64,000 bases of DNA from Gordonibacter sp. 28C. Its GTDB lineage: Bacteria > Actinomycetota > Coriobacteriia > Coriobacteriales > Eggerthellaceae. The notes below the pieces were generated by a model. The model saw only the letters and a list, made by a program, of their open reading frames with translations. It ran no database searches and was not told the origin of the DNA. A program made the translations under genes and the position numbers. Below are positions 7,242 through 16,071 of the stretch, piece after piece. The stretch lies in assembly GCF_003339845.1 (NCBI RefSeq), contig NZ_PPTR01000002.1, positions 1-64,000 of the forward strand. Direction: 5' to 3'. Numbering within the stretch: position 1 is the first letter of the stretch; each line of letters opens with the position of its first letter.

Positions 7242-9491
7242 GTGAACGTGGACGAGAAGAGAGCATACGTATTCGTGGACCACGACAAGCCATGGCGCTA
7301 CGAGGAGGACGGCTTGACGGTGACGCGCGGAAGCGCTTGGTCCGGCCCCGGATGCCACCTCGGGTGCGGCGTGAAGCTGTACACCGACGAGGAGGGAGCG
7401 CTCGTGAAAGTGGAGGGCGACCGGGAGAACCCCTTCAACCAAGGCAGGCTCTGCATTCGCTGCCTCGACCTTCCCGAAGTCGTGTACAGCGACCGCAGGC
7501 TGCTCCATCCTATGAAGCGCGATCGCGCGGATCGCGGGAAGGACGTGTGGCAGCGCATTTCCTGGGACGAGGCCTACGACGAGATCGAAGCGCGGCTGAA
7601 GGACATCCGCGAGCGTTACGGGGCCGAATCGGTGCTGTTCATGCAGGGCACCGGGCGCGACATCGCCACGTGGATATCCCGCCTTGCCTGGTCGTACGGC
7701 AGCCCGAACTACGGGTTCCCGCTCTCCGGGCTGGCATGCTATCTGCCCCGCGTGTCGGGCATGTACTCCACGACGGGGTCGTTCTGGGTGTGCGACTGCT
7801 CGCAGGAGTTCCCCGACCGCTACGACAACCCCGAATACGAGGTTCCCGAGGTCATGGTGCTGTGGGGCAACAACCCCATCGTCTCGAACTCCGACGGGTT
7901 CTTCGGTCATTGGGTCGTCGACCTGATGAAGCGGGGCATGGAGATCATGGTCGTCGACCCGCGCATGACCTGGCTCGGACGCCGTGCGGCCCTGCAGCTG
8001 CCTATCCGCCCCGGCACGGACGCCGCGCTGGCGCTCGGCATGCTCAACGTCATCGTGAACGAGGACCTGTACGACCACGATTTCGTGGACAAATGGACTT
8101 ACGGCTTCGACAAGCTGGCCGAGCGGGTGCAGGACTATCCGCCCGGCAAAGTGGCGAACATCACCTGGATCCCCGAAGAGAAAATCGTCCAGGCGGCACG
8201 ACGGTTCGCCACAGCTGAGCGCGCGTGCATCCAGTGGGGTCTCGCCGTCGACATGACGCGCGAAGCGCTGCCTGCCATCCAGGCCATCGCCGCCCTCACC
8301 CAGATCACCGGCAACATCGACCGTCCCGGCGGCATGATCATCCCGCCCGAGATCCTGTTCTACGGCGGCGGTTTCGGCGCCGATCTGCTGAGCGACGAGC
8401 AGACGGCCAAGCGCATCGGGCTCGAGAAGTACCCGCTGCTCAAGTTCGGGTTCGCAACGCTGCAGCCCGACGAGATGGTCAAGCAGATGGAAACGGGAGA
8501 CCCGTACGCGCTGCACGGCATGTGGATGCAGACCACGAACCCCTTGGCCTGCATGGGCGCCGACCCGGACCGTTTCTACAACGCGGCCAAGGACTTGGAC
8601 TTCATCGTGGGCGTCGACCTGTTCGTGACCCCCACCATCATGGCGTTGGCGGACTACGTGCTGCCCGCCGCCACCTACCCCGAGCGCGACGGCCTGCGCA
8701 TCGGCGACGGCCCGCAGCGCGGGGAGACCATCAACAAGGTGTGCCAGGTCGGGGAATGCAAATCCGACATGGAGATCAACCTCGAACTGGGACGCCGCCT
8801 CAACCCCGACGCCTGGCCCTGGGCCGACGTCAAGGAGATGTTCTCCAGCATCATCGGAGAAACCGGGTACTCGTTCGACGAGCTGCGCGAGATCGCGCCA
8901 GCGTATCCCCAGTACGTGTACCGCAAGCACGAGAAGGGCCTGATGCGCCCCGACGGGCAGCCCGGCTTCAACACGCCGACCGGCCGCATAGAGCTGTGGT
9001 CGACCCAGTACGCGGGCGCCGGCCTCGACCCCCTGCCCTACTTCGAGGAACCGGAGCCCGGCCCCGGTTCGACCCCCGAACTCTTGGACGAGTACCCGCT
9101 CGTGCTCACCACGGGCGCCCGCAACTGGGGTATGTTCCACTCCGAGCATCGCAACATACCGCGCTTGCGCGCCCTGCGCCCCGACCCGATCATCGAGGTG
9201 CATCCCGACACGGCCCTCGACCTGGAACTGCGCGACGGCGATTGGGTGTGGGTCGAGAATCAGCGCGGACGTGCGAAACGACGCGTTCAGGTGACCCCGG
9301 TGCTCTTGGACCCGCGGTTCTGCTCGACCGACCACGCCTGGTGGCTGCCCGAGGAGGACCCCGAGGACCTGTTCGGCGTGCGCGATTTGGCCATCAACAA
9401 CCTGGTTCCCTGGGCATGTGGCAAAAGCGGGTTCGGATCGAACTACAAGTGCATGCTGGTGAAGCTCTACAAAGTGGAGGACGGTGAGTAG
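7242..9491 (+). CDS. Cassette 1 catalytic subunit: molybdopterin oxidoreductase, catechol-dehydroxylase-like
   Basis: This 749-residue protein belongs to the DMSO-reductase superfamily, near pyrogallol transhydroxylase and gut catechol dehydroxylases. It binds bis-MGD molybdenum (or tungsten) and probably reduces a hydroxylated aromatic in the cytosol; no Tat or Sec signal is present. Near the N terminus CHLGC and, about 28 residues later, CIRC supply four cysteines that could hold one [4Fe-4S] cluster. Cys166 in SGLACYLPR lies where the family carries its metal ligand. The C terminus has the cofactor-binding VLTTGARN and DHAWWLPEE segments. The start is GTG after GAGGGG. The ferredoxin gene begins 2 bases after the stop. 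Substrate is not deducible. Confidence 0.9.
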   Translation: MNVDEKRAYVFVDHDKPWRYEEDGLTVTRGSAWSGPGCHLGCGVKLYTDEEGALVKVEGDRENPFNQGRLCIRCLDLPEVVYSDRRLLHPMKRDRADRGKDVWQRISWDEAYDEIEARLKDIRERYGAESVLFMQGTGRDIATWISRLAWSYGSPNYGFPLSGLACYLPRVSGMYSTTGSFWVCDCSQEFPDRYDNPEYEVPEVMVLWGNNPIVSNSDGFFGHWVVDLMKRGMEIMVVDPRMTWLGRRAALQLPIRPGTDAALALGMLNVIVNEDLYDHDFVDKWTYGFDKLAERVQDYPPGKVANITWIPEEKIVQAARRFATAERACIQWGLAVDMTREALPAIQAIAALTQITGNIDRPGGMIIPPEILFYGGGFGADLLSDEQTAKRIGLEKYPLLKFGFATLQPDEMVKQMETGDPYALHGMWMQTTNPLACMGADPDRFYNAAKDLDFIVGVDLFVTPTIMALADYVLPAATYPERDGLRIGDGPQRGETINKVCQVGECKSDMEINLELGRRLNPDAWPWADVKEMFSSIIGETGYSFDELREIAPAYPQYVYRKHEKGLMRPDGQPGFNTPTGRIELWSTQYAGAGLDPLPYFEEPEPGPGSTPELLDEYPLVLTTGARNWGMFHSEHRNIPRLRALRPDPIIEVHPDTALDLELRDGDWVWVENQRGRAKRRVQVTPVLLDPRFCSTDHAWWLPEEDPEDLFGVRDLAINNLVPWACGKSGFGSNYKCMLVKLYKVEDGE

Positions 9492-9493
9492 CC

Positions 9494-9829
9494 ATGGACG
9501 GGAAATACGGGATATTGGTCGATTACGACTGGTGCACCGGATGCCACAGCTGCGAGATGGCCTGCCAGATGGAGCACGGCTTTCCCATCGGGCAGAGCGG
9601 CGTCCAAGTGTGCACGATGGGCCCTTGGCTCATCGAAGGGGAAACCTGGCAGTACGACTTCGCGCCGATATTCGGCGACCAATGCGACCTGTGCGCCGAT
9701 CGCACGGCGAAAGGGGAACTTCCGACCTGTGTGCACCACTGCCAGGCGAACTGCATGACCTACGGACCGCTTGACGAACTGAGCGCCCTGCTGGCCGACC
9801 ATCGCAAGCAGACGCTCTACGCCTTGTAG
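9494..9829 (+). CDS. Cassette 1 ferredoxin-like electron-transfer subunit
   Basis: This 111-residue protein carries CTGCHSCEMAC (C-x2-C-x2-C-x3-C) and, in its second half, CDLC-x11-C-x3-C plus one extra cysteine (QANC), enough for two [4Fe-4S] clusters. It is a short relative of DmsB/TthS-type subunits, which have more clusters, and should shuttle electrons to the adjacent catalytic subunit in the cytosol. The ATG is 2 bases past the catalytic stop, so translation is probably coupled. A strong hairpin follows the stop at 9839-9878. Confidence 0.9.
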   Translation: MDGKYGILVDYDWCTGCHSCEMACQMEHGFPIGQSGVQVCTMGPWLIEGETWQYDFAPIFGDQCDLCADRTAKGELPTCVHHCQANCMTYGPLDELSALLADHRKQTLYAL

Positions 9830-9838
9830 CCGATCAGC

Positions 9839-9878
9839 GGTGCAAGCTCGATGCATCCCGTGCATCCGAGCTTGCACC
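9839..9878 (+). other. Intercistronic hairpin after ferredoxin gene, cassette 1
   Basis: GGTGCAAGCTCG (9839-9850) pairs with CGAGCTTGCACC, and the inner ATGCA/TGCAT continues the stem past a one-base bulge, giving about 17 bp. No U-run follows, so it is more likely a 3-prime stabiliser or partial attenuator between ferredoxin and MFS genes than a full terminator. Confidence 0.6.
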
Positions 9879-9972
9879 GAAATTTCAAACGGATCATTTG
9901 TTGGAAACGCGGCGTCGAACGCCGTGCAAGCGAGACGCTGTCTCGAAATCAGACAACAAGGAGGGAAATCGC

Positions 9973-11256
9973 ATGGCTCAAACAGGCATTGCCGCCTTCG
10001 GCGTGCAGAACCGCCAGCTGACGCAGACCGAAAGGTGGATCTGTTTCAGCGCCCTGTTCTTCTTCGGTTTCACCGCAGCCTTCAACCTGTTCAAGGCGGC
10101 TCCGGCTATCGCCTTCATCGGCGCCGACCTCGGGTTCGACGAGGCGGGGCTGGGCTACATCATGTCGTCCTATGCCATCGCCGCGCTCGTGCTCGCCTAT
10201 CCCGGCATGCTCATCATGCAGAAGATCGGCGTGAAAGCCTCAGTGCTCATCTCTTGCGTGCTCATGCTGATAGGATCGGTTATCGGATCCTTCGCGCCAA
10301 ACGCGGCGCTGTTCTTGGTGGGCCGCGCCATCGAAGGCTGCGCCTACGGCCTCATATGCGTTATCGGACCCAACATCATGCCGCGGTTGTTCCCGTTAAA
10401 GAATCAGGGCCTCGTCATGGGCATCTGGTCGCTGTGGATTCCCGTGGGCACCATCATTGCCTTTTTCTTGGCTCCCGTCATCTTCGAATCCGCCGGCTGG
10501 CGTCCCATCTGGTATGTGTCGCTCATCATGGAGGTTGTGTCTCTGGTTTGGATGTTCGTCAGCGTGAAGATGCCCCAAGTGCCCGAGAACGAGCTCGTTG
10601 ACGGCGATGTGACGCGGCGCAAGAAGCCAGGCAAGTGCTTTATGTTCGCCGCCATCATGATGTCCGTGGCATTCCTCGCCTGGGTTTACGTGTACGTCGA
10701 CAACATTAACACGTTGTACCCGACCTTCTTGCAGCAAACTAAGGGCATGTCGGTGTTCGACTCGTCCATGCTGCCCAACTGGATCGCCATCATCACCATC
10801 CCCGTGGGCATTTTGTTCGGCGTACTGTCGGACAAGTGGAACGCGCGCAAATACTTCGTCGCCGTCCCCTACCTGGTAGTAGCGCTGCTCATGTTCTTCT
10901 GCGCCTTCACGCCAGGCGAGGATCTGGTGGGCCCCTGGACGTTCTGCATCCTCATGGGCGTATGCGCGGCCGGCATTCCCATGGGAACGCGCGCCATCAT
11001 ACCCGTGCTGGTGCCCGATCCCAAGAAAACCGATTTCGCGCTCGCGACGATGGCGTTCGCAACCGGCCTCGCCCAGTGCATGGGATCGCTGGCCTCGCTC
11101 TCGATCGCCGAAATAGGTTGGACGGCGAACGGGCAGTTCATCCTTGCCCCGTTGGCGCTGATAGCGTCGCTCATCGTGTTCATCTGCGTCAAATCCGACC
11201 GCAAGGTACTAGCCATCCGCAAGCAGGAAGAGGCCGACGAAGCGGCCGCGAACTAA
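9973..11256 (+). CDS. Cassette 1 MFS transporter
   Basis: A 427-residue, twelve-helix major facilitator. It shares its N-terminal pattern (AAFGVQNRQLTQTERW) with the MFS protein of cassette 3, showing that they are close paralogues. Placement directly behind the molybdoenzyme and ferredoxin suggests uptake of the enzyme's aromatic substrate or exchange for its product. The start is chosen at MAQTGIAAFG because GGAGGGAAATC precedes it; 25 more in-frame codons upstream look non-coding. Conserved cytoplasmic-loop motif A is weak (loop around residues 80-95). Substrate cannot be inferred from sequence alone. Confidence 0.9.
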   Translation: MAQTGIAAFGVQNRQLTQTERWICFSALFFFGFTAAFNLFKAAPAIAFIGADLGFDEAGLGYIMSSYAIAALVLAYPGMLIMQKIGVKASVLISCVLMLIGSVIGSFAPNAALFLVGRAIEGCAYGLICVIGPNIMPRLFPLKNQGLVMGIWSLWIPVGTIIAFFLAPVIFESAGWRPIWYVSLIMEVVSLVWMFVSVKMPQVPENELVDGDVTRRKKPGKCFMFAAIMMSVAFLAWVYVYVDNINTLYPTFLQQTKGMSVFDSSMLPNWIAIITIPVGILFGVLSDKWNARKYFVAVPYLVVALLMFFCAFTPGEDLVGPWTFCILMGVCAAGIPMGTRAIIPVLVPDPKKTDFALATMAFATGLAQCMGSLASLSIAEIGWTANGQFILAPLALIASLIVFICVKSDRKVLAIRKQEEADEAAAN

Positions 11257-11266
11257 GTCCGCCCGG

Positions 11267-11286
11267 CGCTCCGCCATGGCGGAGCG
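11267..11286 (+). other. Palindrome between cassettes 1 and 2
   Basis: CGCTCCGCCATGGCGGAGCG is a perfect 20-base palindrome 10 bases after the MFS stop. It could be a weak terminator of cassette 1 (no U-tract) or a protein-binding dyad. Confidence 0.4.
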
Positions 11287-11298
11287 TGAACCCATCTC

Positions 11299-11343
11299 GA
11301 ACCGCAGTGCGCAGACCGCGAGCTTGTTCTCGCACTGCGGTTC
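11299..11343 (+). promoter_or_regulatory. 13-bp inverted repeat upstream of cassette 2
   Basis: GAACCGCAGTGCG (11299-11311) is repeated in inverse at 11331-11343, with a 19-base loop. The loop contains GCGAG/CTCGC, which can pair instead and would disrupt the long stem, so two mutually exclusive RNA folds are possible. It lies 52 bases before the cassette 2 start and may be an operator or an attenuator. Confidence 0.4.
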
Positions 11344-11395
11344 GGCACAGCGGGTTATAGACGAAGCGGAAGCAGACGAGTGAGAGGAAGAGAGC

Positions 11396-13645
11396 ATGAC
11401 CGAAAACGGATACCATCTGGTAGAGCACGAGAAGCCGTTCCGGTACGACGAGAACGGCCTGCACGTCACGCGCGGCAGCGCGTGGTCGGGGCCCGGCTGC
11501 CACATCGGATGCGGCGTGCTGCTGTACACCGACGACGACGGCAAGCTGGTCAAGGTGGAAGGAGACCCGGAGAACCCCTACAACAAGGGGCGCCTGTGCA
11601 ACCGATGCCTCGCGCTCACCGAGGTCGTGTACAACCCCGACCGCATCACCACGCCGATGAAGCGCGACCCCGCGCATCGCGGCGAGGACAAGTGGGAGCA
11701 CATCACCTGGGACGAGGCGCTCGACCTCGTGTACGAGAGGTTCACCGAGATAAAGGAGAAGCACGGGGCGTGGTCCATCCCGTTCGTGCAGGGCACGGGC
11801 CGCGACATCGCCGCCTGGATCACGCGCCTGGCCTGGTCGTTTGGAAGCCCCAACTACATGTTCAACATGTCGGGCATGGCGTGCTACCTGCCGCGCGTGG
11901 CCGGCTGCGCCGCCACGACGGGCAACTTCTGGGTGGGCGACTTCTCCCAGCAGTACCCCGACCGCTACGACAACCCGGAATGGGAGCCCGCCGAGTACGT
12001 CATGGTGTGGGGCAACAACCCCCTCATTGCGAACTCGGACGGCTTCTACGGCCACTGGATGGTCGACGTCATGAAGCGCGGCTCGAAGCTCATCGTGGTC
12101 GACCCGCGCCTGACGTGGCTCGCCTACAAGGCGGAGTATTGGCTGCAGATCCGCCCCGGCACCGACGCCGCGCTGGCGCTGGGCATGCTCAACGTCATCA
12201 TCTCCGAGGACCTGTACGACCACGACTTCGTGGACCGCTGGTGCTACGGCTTCGACGAGCTGGCGCAGACCGCGGCCGCCTACCCCGTCGACAAAGTGGC
12301 CTCCATCACCTGGGTGCCCGAGGAGAAGATCGTCGGCGCGGCCCGCACGTGGGCCAACGCCCGCTGCGGCATCGTGCAGTGGGGCCTGGCCGTGGACACC
12401 ACGAAGGAGTCCCTGCCGGCCGCCCAGGCCATCGGCGCGCTGTGGCAGATCTGCGGCTTCTGCGAGAAGCCGGGCTGCATGATCGTGCCGCCCGAGATCC
12501 TGGCCTACTCCGGCGGGTTCGGCGGCGAGCTGGTCACGCCCGAGATGGACGCGCACCGCATCGGCTTGGACAAGTACTCGCTGTTGAAGTTCGGGTTCCA
12601 GGTGGCCTCCTCCGACGAGGTCATGAAGACGCTCGAGACGGAGAAGCCCTACAAGCTCCACGGCGCCTGGCTGCAGACGACGAACTTCCTCACCTGCACG
12701 GCCCCCGACCCCGAGCGTTCCATGAAGGCCTGGCGCACGCTTGACTTCATCGTGGTGGTGGACATGTTCATGACGCCCACGGCCATGGCGCTGGCCGACG
12801 TGTTCCTGCCGGCCTGCACCTACGCCGAGCGCGACGGCATCCGCGTGGGCGACGGCGCGCAGCGCGGCGAGACCATCAACAAGGTGTGCCAGGTGGGCGA
12901 ATGCAAATCCGACATGCAGATCAACCTCGAACTGGGCCGGCGCTTCAACCCCGAGGCGTGGCCGTGGAAAGACGACAAGGAGATGTTCAGCTACGTCATC
13001 GAGTGCACCGGCTACACGTTCGAAGAGCTGCAGCAGGCCGCGCCCGCCTACATCCCCTTCGAGTACCATCGCCACGAGAAGGGCTTGCTGCGCCCCGACG
13101 GCCAGCCCGGCTTCAACACGCAGACCGGGCGCATCGAGCTGTGGTCGACGTTCTACAACAACGCGGGCCTGAGCCCGGTGCCCTACTTCGAGGAACCCAC
13201 CGAGAGCCCCGAGTCCACGCCGGACCTTTACGAGGAGTACCCGTTCGTGCTCACCACCGGCGCCCGCAACTGGTTCATGTTCCACTCAGAACATCGCCAG
13301 GTTCCCCACCTGCGCGCCGGCCGCCCCTGGCCCATCGTGCAGATAAACCCGAAGGCCGCCGAAAGGGTCGGCGTGCACGACGGCGAGTGGGTGTGGCTCG
13401 AGAACGAGCGCGGCCGCTGCAAGCGCGTGGTGGAGTGCACCGAGATCATGAACGAGCGCGTGATCATGTCCGACCACGCCTGGTGGTTCCCCGAGGCGCC
13501 GGGCGAGGAGAAGGACGGCCTGTTCGGCATGCTCGACCTGAACGTGAACAAGCTGCTCAACTCGTACCTGCCGGGCAAGTCGGGCTTCGGCGCGAACTAC
13601 AAGTCCATGCTGTGCAAGGTATACCCCGTGAAGGACGGTGAATAG
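11396..13645 (+). CDS. Cassette 2 catalytic subunit: molybdopterin oxidoreductase, catechol-dehydroxylase-like
   Basis: This 749-residue protein has the same length as, and clear similarity to, the cassette 1 enzyme, and it lacks any export signal. CHIGC and CNRC near the N terminus give four possible Fe-S ligands. The candidate metal ligand is Cys163 in SGMACYLPR. VDPRLTWLAYKAE, IRPGTDAALALGMLN and the C-terminal VLTTGARNW and DHAWWFPE are pterin-binding blocks shared with cassette 1. GAGAGGAAGAG precedes the ATG. The next gene, a ferredoxin, starts 3 bases later. No transporter lies in this operon, but the MFS of cassette 1 is just upstream and readthrough is possible. Confidence 0.9.
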   Translation: MTENGYHLVEHEKPFRYDENGLHVTRGSAWSGPGCHIGCGVLLYTDDDGKLVKVEGDPENPYNKGRLCNRCLALTEVVYNPDRITTPMKRDPAHRGEDKWEHITWDEALDLVYERFTEIKEKHGAWSIPFVQGTGRDIAAWITRLAWSFGSPNYMFNMSGMACYLPRVAGCAATTGNFWVGDFSQQYPDRYDNPEWEPAEYVMVWGNNPLIANSDGFYGHWMVDVMKRGSKLIVVDPRLTWLAYKAEYWLQIRPGTDAALALGMLNVIISEDLYDHDFVDRWCYGFDELAQTAAAYPVDKVASITWVPEEKIVGAARTWANARCGIVQWGLAVDTTKESLPAAQAIGALWQICGFCEKPGCMIVPPEILAYSGGFGGELVTPEMDAHRIGLDKYSLLKFGFQVASSDEVMKTLETEKPYKLHGAWLQTTNFLTCTAPDPERSMKAWRTLDFIVVVDMFMTPTAMALADVFLPACTYAERDGIRVGDGAQRGETINKVCQVGECKSDMQINLELGRRFNPEAWPWKDDKEMFSYVIECTGYTFEELQQAAPAYIPFEYHRHEKGLLRPDGQPGFNTQTGRIELWSTFYNNAGLSPVPYFEEPTESPESTPDLYEEYPFVLTTGARNWFMFHSEHRQVPHLRAGRPWPIVQINPKAAERVGVHDGEWVWLENERGRCKRVVECTEIMNERVIMSDHAWWFPEAPGEEKDGLFGMLDLNVNKLLNSYLPGKSGFGANYKSMLCKVYPVKDGE

Positions 13646-13648
13646 ACC

Positions 13649-13981
13649 ATGGCTGATTACGGAATCCTCGTCGACTACGAGTGGTGCACCGGTTGCCACA
13701 CCTGCGAGACGGCCTGCCAGATGGAGCACCATCTGCCGGTGGGGCAGTTCGGCATCAAGCTGAACGAGGTCGGCCCCTACGAGTACGCCCCCGACCGCTG
13801 GCAGCTGGCGTACATCCCCGTGCCCACCGACCAGTGCGACTTCTGCGCGGAGCGGCTGGGGCAGGGAAAGCTCCCCACCTGCCAGCACCATTGCCAGGCG
13901 CAGTGCATCGAGGTCGGCCCCATCGAGGAGCTGGCGAAGAAGGCGACGTCGAAGAAGAAGCTCGTGCTGTTCCACAACTAG
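13649..13981 (+). CDS. Cassette 2 ferredoxin-like electron-transfer subunit
   Basis: A 110-residue protein with CTGCHTCETAC and CDFC-x11-C-x3-C followed by QAQC, predicted to hold two [4Fe-4S] clusters. It starts 3 bases after the catalytic stop, a spacing that suggests translational coupling and a tight partnership. Like the cassette 1 and 3 versions it keeps the extra QAxC cysteine that cassettes 4-7 lack. Confidence 0.9.
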   Translation: MADYGILVDYEWCTGCHTCETACQMEHHLPVGQFGIKLNEVGPYEYAPDRWQLAYIPVPTDQCDFCAERLGQGKLPTCQHHCQAQCIEVGPIEELAKKATSKKKLVLFHN

Positions 13982-14003
13982 GAGCGCGCACGGGCGAAAC
14001 GAC

Positions 14004-14042
14004 GGGAGGGCCGGCGCCGCGAACGGCGCCGGCCCTCCCTTT
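14004..14042 (+). terminator. Strong hairpin after ferredoxin gene, cassette 2
   Basis: A perfect 16-bp GC-rich stem (GGGAGGGCCGGCGCCG, 14004-14019, against 14024-14039) with a CGAA tetraloop is followed by only UUU. It separates the ferredoxin gene from the zinc-ribbon gene and probably reduces, but may not abolish, transcription of the latter. Confidence 0.65.
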
Positions 14043-14059
14043 ACCGAAAGGAGCGGATC

Positions 14060-14299
14060 ATGTCATGCGGATACGCCTGCGTGGGATGCGGCCGCTGCCG
14101 GGGCAAGCCGCGCGAGCTGAACATCACCTCGACCTGCTTCCGCTGCGGGCACGAGAACCCTCCGGGGGCTAGCGCGTGCGAGCGCTGCGGCCTCGAGCTG
14201 CCCCGGCTGCCGGGGCCAACGGCGAGCCGCACTTCGAGCACGTGCGGCTCTCGGGCGGATTCGCCTCATGGCACACCGGGCACTCCCCCGGCTTCATGA
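14060..14299 (+). CDS. Small cysteine-rich zinc-ribbon protein (family copy 2)
   Basis: A 79-residue protein with an N-terminal cysteine cluster (MSCGYACVGCGRC: 3, 7, 10, 13) and a zinc ribbon (CFRCG, CERCG) ending near residue 45. The rest is low-complexity. GAAAGGAG lies just before the ATG. It is the last gene of cassette 2. Its last 131 bases overlap, on the opposite strand, the end of another family member (14169-14357), so the variable tail is coded by DNA that also codes for its convergent neighbour; a shorter functional product is possible. Confidence 0.7.
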   Translation: MSCGYACVGCGRCRGKPRELNITSTCFRCGHENPPGASACERCGLELPRLPGPTASRTSSTCGSRADSPHGTPGTPPAS

Positions 14300-14357
14300 G
14301 CGGGCGCGACTCGCCCTTGCACTTGCCGCAGTTGACGCATGCGTACCCGCAACTCAT
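14169..14357 (-). CDS. Small cysteine-rich zinc-ribbon protein (family copy 3)
   Basis: A 62-residue protein nearly identical in layout to copy 2: MSCGYACVNCGKC at the start, then CPVCH and CSKCG. It is the last gene of cassette 3, starting 12 bases after the MFS stop. It faces copy 2 tail to tail and the two reading frames overlap by 131 bases, but the cysteine-bearing cores (first 45-50 residues of each) hardly overlap. Function is unknown. Confidence 0.72.
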   Translation of the reverse strand: MSCGYACVNCGKCKGESRPLMKPGECPVCHEANPPESRTCSKCGSPLAPAAGAARGRSARTR

Positions 14358-14369
14358 AGCGGCCCTCCC

Positions 14370-15734
14370 CTACGCCTTGCTCGCAACGGCGCCGTCCGGT
14401 GCGGACGCCGGGGAAGGCACGCGATCCGATGCGGGCTCGGGGTCGACGGCGACGCCGGCCTCGACGAGGTTCAACCGATCCTCCTCGGCGCGCAGCGCCA
14501 CGACCTTGCGGTCGTCCTTGACGAGGACCAGCACGCAGAACGCCGCCACGAGGGCCAAGGGAGCGCACACGTACTGGGCGTTGGCGAACCAGCCGATGCT
14601 CGCCACGCTCATGGAGGCCACGACCGCCGCCACCTGCGCAAGGCCCGTGACGAACGCCATGGTGCCCAGCGCCATGTCGCACTTGAACGAGTTCGTGCAG
14701 AACACCGGCACGATGCCCCTGGTGTACGTGGGCACGAACGAGGCGCACAGGCCCATGATGACGCAGAAGGCCCACGAGCTGGCAGCGTCGGTCCCCGGTG
14801 TGAAGGCCAGGAAGAAGAAGATCGCGCCCACCACGACGTAAGCGACCACCAACGTCCACTTGCGGATGGGGAAGCGGCCGGAGATCACGCCCGCGAAGAT
14901 GCCCACGGGTATGGTGATGATGGCGAGCCAGTTGGGAAGCATGGACGAGTCGAACACCGACATGCCCTTCACTTCCTGCAAGAACGTCGGGTACATGCCG
15001 TTGATGTTGACGAGGTACAGATAGCACCAGAACATGAACACGATGCACACGGCCAGCGCGGAGCCGAAGAACTGCTTGCCGTGCTTGACCACGACGTCGG
15101 CGTTGCCGTCGACGATCTCGTTCTCGTTGACCTTCGGCATCTTCACCAAAACGATCAGCAGGATGAGCGCGAGCACGCCGAGCGCGAGGGACACGTACCA
15201 GACGCCGCGCCAGTCGCCCGTCGCGTCGAAGATCATCGGAGCGAGGAAGAAGGCGATGATCGTGCCGCAGGGAATCCACTGCGACCAAACGCCAACGGCG
15301 ATGCCCATCTGCTTGCGCGGGAACAACCGAGGAAGGATGTTGGGACCGCAAACGCAGATAAGACCGTAGGCGACGCCCTCGACGGCACGACCGAACAGGA
15401 ACATTCCGGAGCCGCTCGACAGCGCGCTGACGGCCGTTCCCAGCACCATGATCGCGCACGAGGCGACGACCATGGCCTTGACGCCCACCTTGCGCATGAT
15501 GAGCGCGCCGGGATACGCCATGACGAGCGCGCAGATGGAGTAGAACGTCATGATGAGGCCCAGGCCGCCTGCGTCCAAACCGAGGTCGGCGCCGATGTAG
15601 CTGAGCGTCGGCGAGGCTTTGAACAGGTTGCACGAGGCTGTGAAGCCGAACAAGAACAGCGCCGCGAACGTCATCCACCGTTCCCTGTTGGTGGTCTGAC
15701 GGTCGAGGACGCCGAATTGAGCTATTGAAGCCAT
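14370..15734 (-). CDS. Cassette 3 MFS transporter
   Basis: A 454-residue twelve-helix major facilitator, paralogous to the cassette 1 transporter (MASIAQFGVLDRQ versus AAFGVQNRQ at the N terminus). It follows the cassette 3 catalytic and ferredoxin genes on the same strand after a 337-base gap containing a hairpin, and precedes a zinc-ribbon gene. The likely role is import or exchange of the cassette 3 substrate. An ATG with AAAAGGGG five bases upstream is chosen; a GTG two codons earlier is also in frame. The C-terminal 30 residues are a hydrophilic tail rich in Asp, Pro and Ala. Confidence 0.9.
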   Translation of the reverse strand: MASIAQFGVLDRQTTNRERWMTFAALFLFGFTASCNLFKASPTLSYIGADLGLDAGGLGLIMTFYSICALVMAYPGALIMRKVGVKAMVVASCAIMVLGTAVSALSSGSGMFLFGRAVEGVAYGLICVCGPNILPRLFPRKQMGIAVGVWSQWIPCGTIIAFFLAPMIFDATGDWRGVWYVSLALGVLALILLIVLVKMPKVNENEIVDGNADVVVKHGKQFFGSALAVCIVFMFWCYLYLVNINGMYPTFLQEVKGMSVFDSSMLPNWLAIITIPVGIFAGVISGRFPIRKWTLVVAYVVVGAIFFFLAFTPGTDAASSWAFCVIMGLCASFVPTYTRGIVPVFCTNSFKCDMALGTMAFVTGLAQVAAVVASMSVASIGWFANAQYVCAPLALVAAFCVLVLVKDDRKVVALRAEEDRLNLVEAGVAVDPEPASDRVPSPASAPDGAVASKA

Positions 15735-16071
15735 AAACACCCCTTTTACCCTATGTGATTATCAAGAGAAGAAGCCCCGACGGGCCCGCAACGGCGAAGG
15801 CGGGTTTCGGTTCGCTCGGAGCGAGGGGATCGGCCGTTTCGGCCGCAGTCGACTCGCCACCTGCACGCCGTTCGGCGGGCATACGGGCGCCTCTTTGAAA
15901 ACATCCCCTTTGGCATACAGCAGATGCCGATGCATGTCCTATCATGAACGGCATCCTTTGTCTCGCATCCTCACCAAGACGCGAAGCAAAGGGCTTGACG
16001 GCGAGGAGGCCGAGTTAAGGTTCGCGAGACCCTCGGCCTCCTCGCTTTTCCGCAATTCGATGCGCGCCGCG
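15735..16071 (-). other. Gap between cassette 3 ferredoxin and MFS genes
   Basis: No gene is seen. A hairpin lies at 16001-16045, and a GATAAT (15758-15763, minus) close to the MFS start could be a separate -10 without a clear -35. The MFS may therefore be expressed both by readthrough and from its own promoter. Confidence 0.4.
16001..16045 (-). other. Hairpin after ferredoxin gene, cassette 3
   Basis: GCGAGGAGGCCGAG (16001-16014) is matched in inverse at 16032-16045 around a 17-base loop, a perfect 14-bp stem. It begins 27 bases past the ferredoxin stop. On the minus strand no U-run follows, so stabilisation or partial attenuation is likelier than clean termination. Confidence 0.55.

Noticed and set aside
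7140-9335. Very long open frames on the strand opposite to the catalytic genes (also 11189-13285, 16385-17620, 40260-42503, 54825-57365)
   Set aside because: They are shadows caused by high GC and strong third-position bias of the real genes. Their products are Arg/Val/His-rich, have no family motifs and lack ribosome-binding sites.
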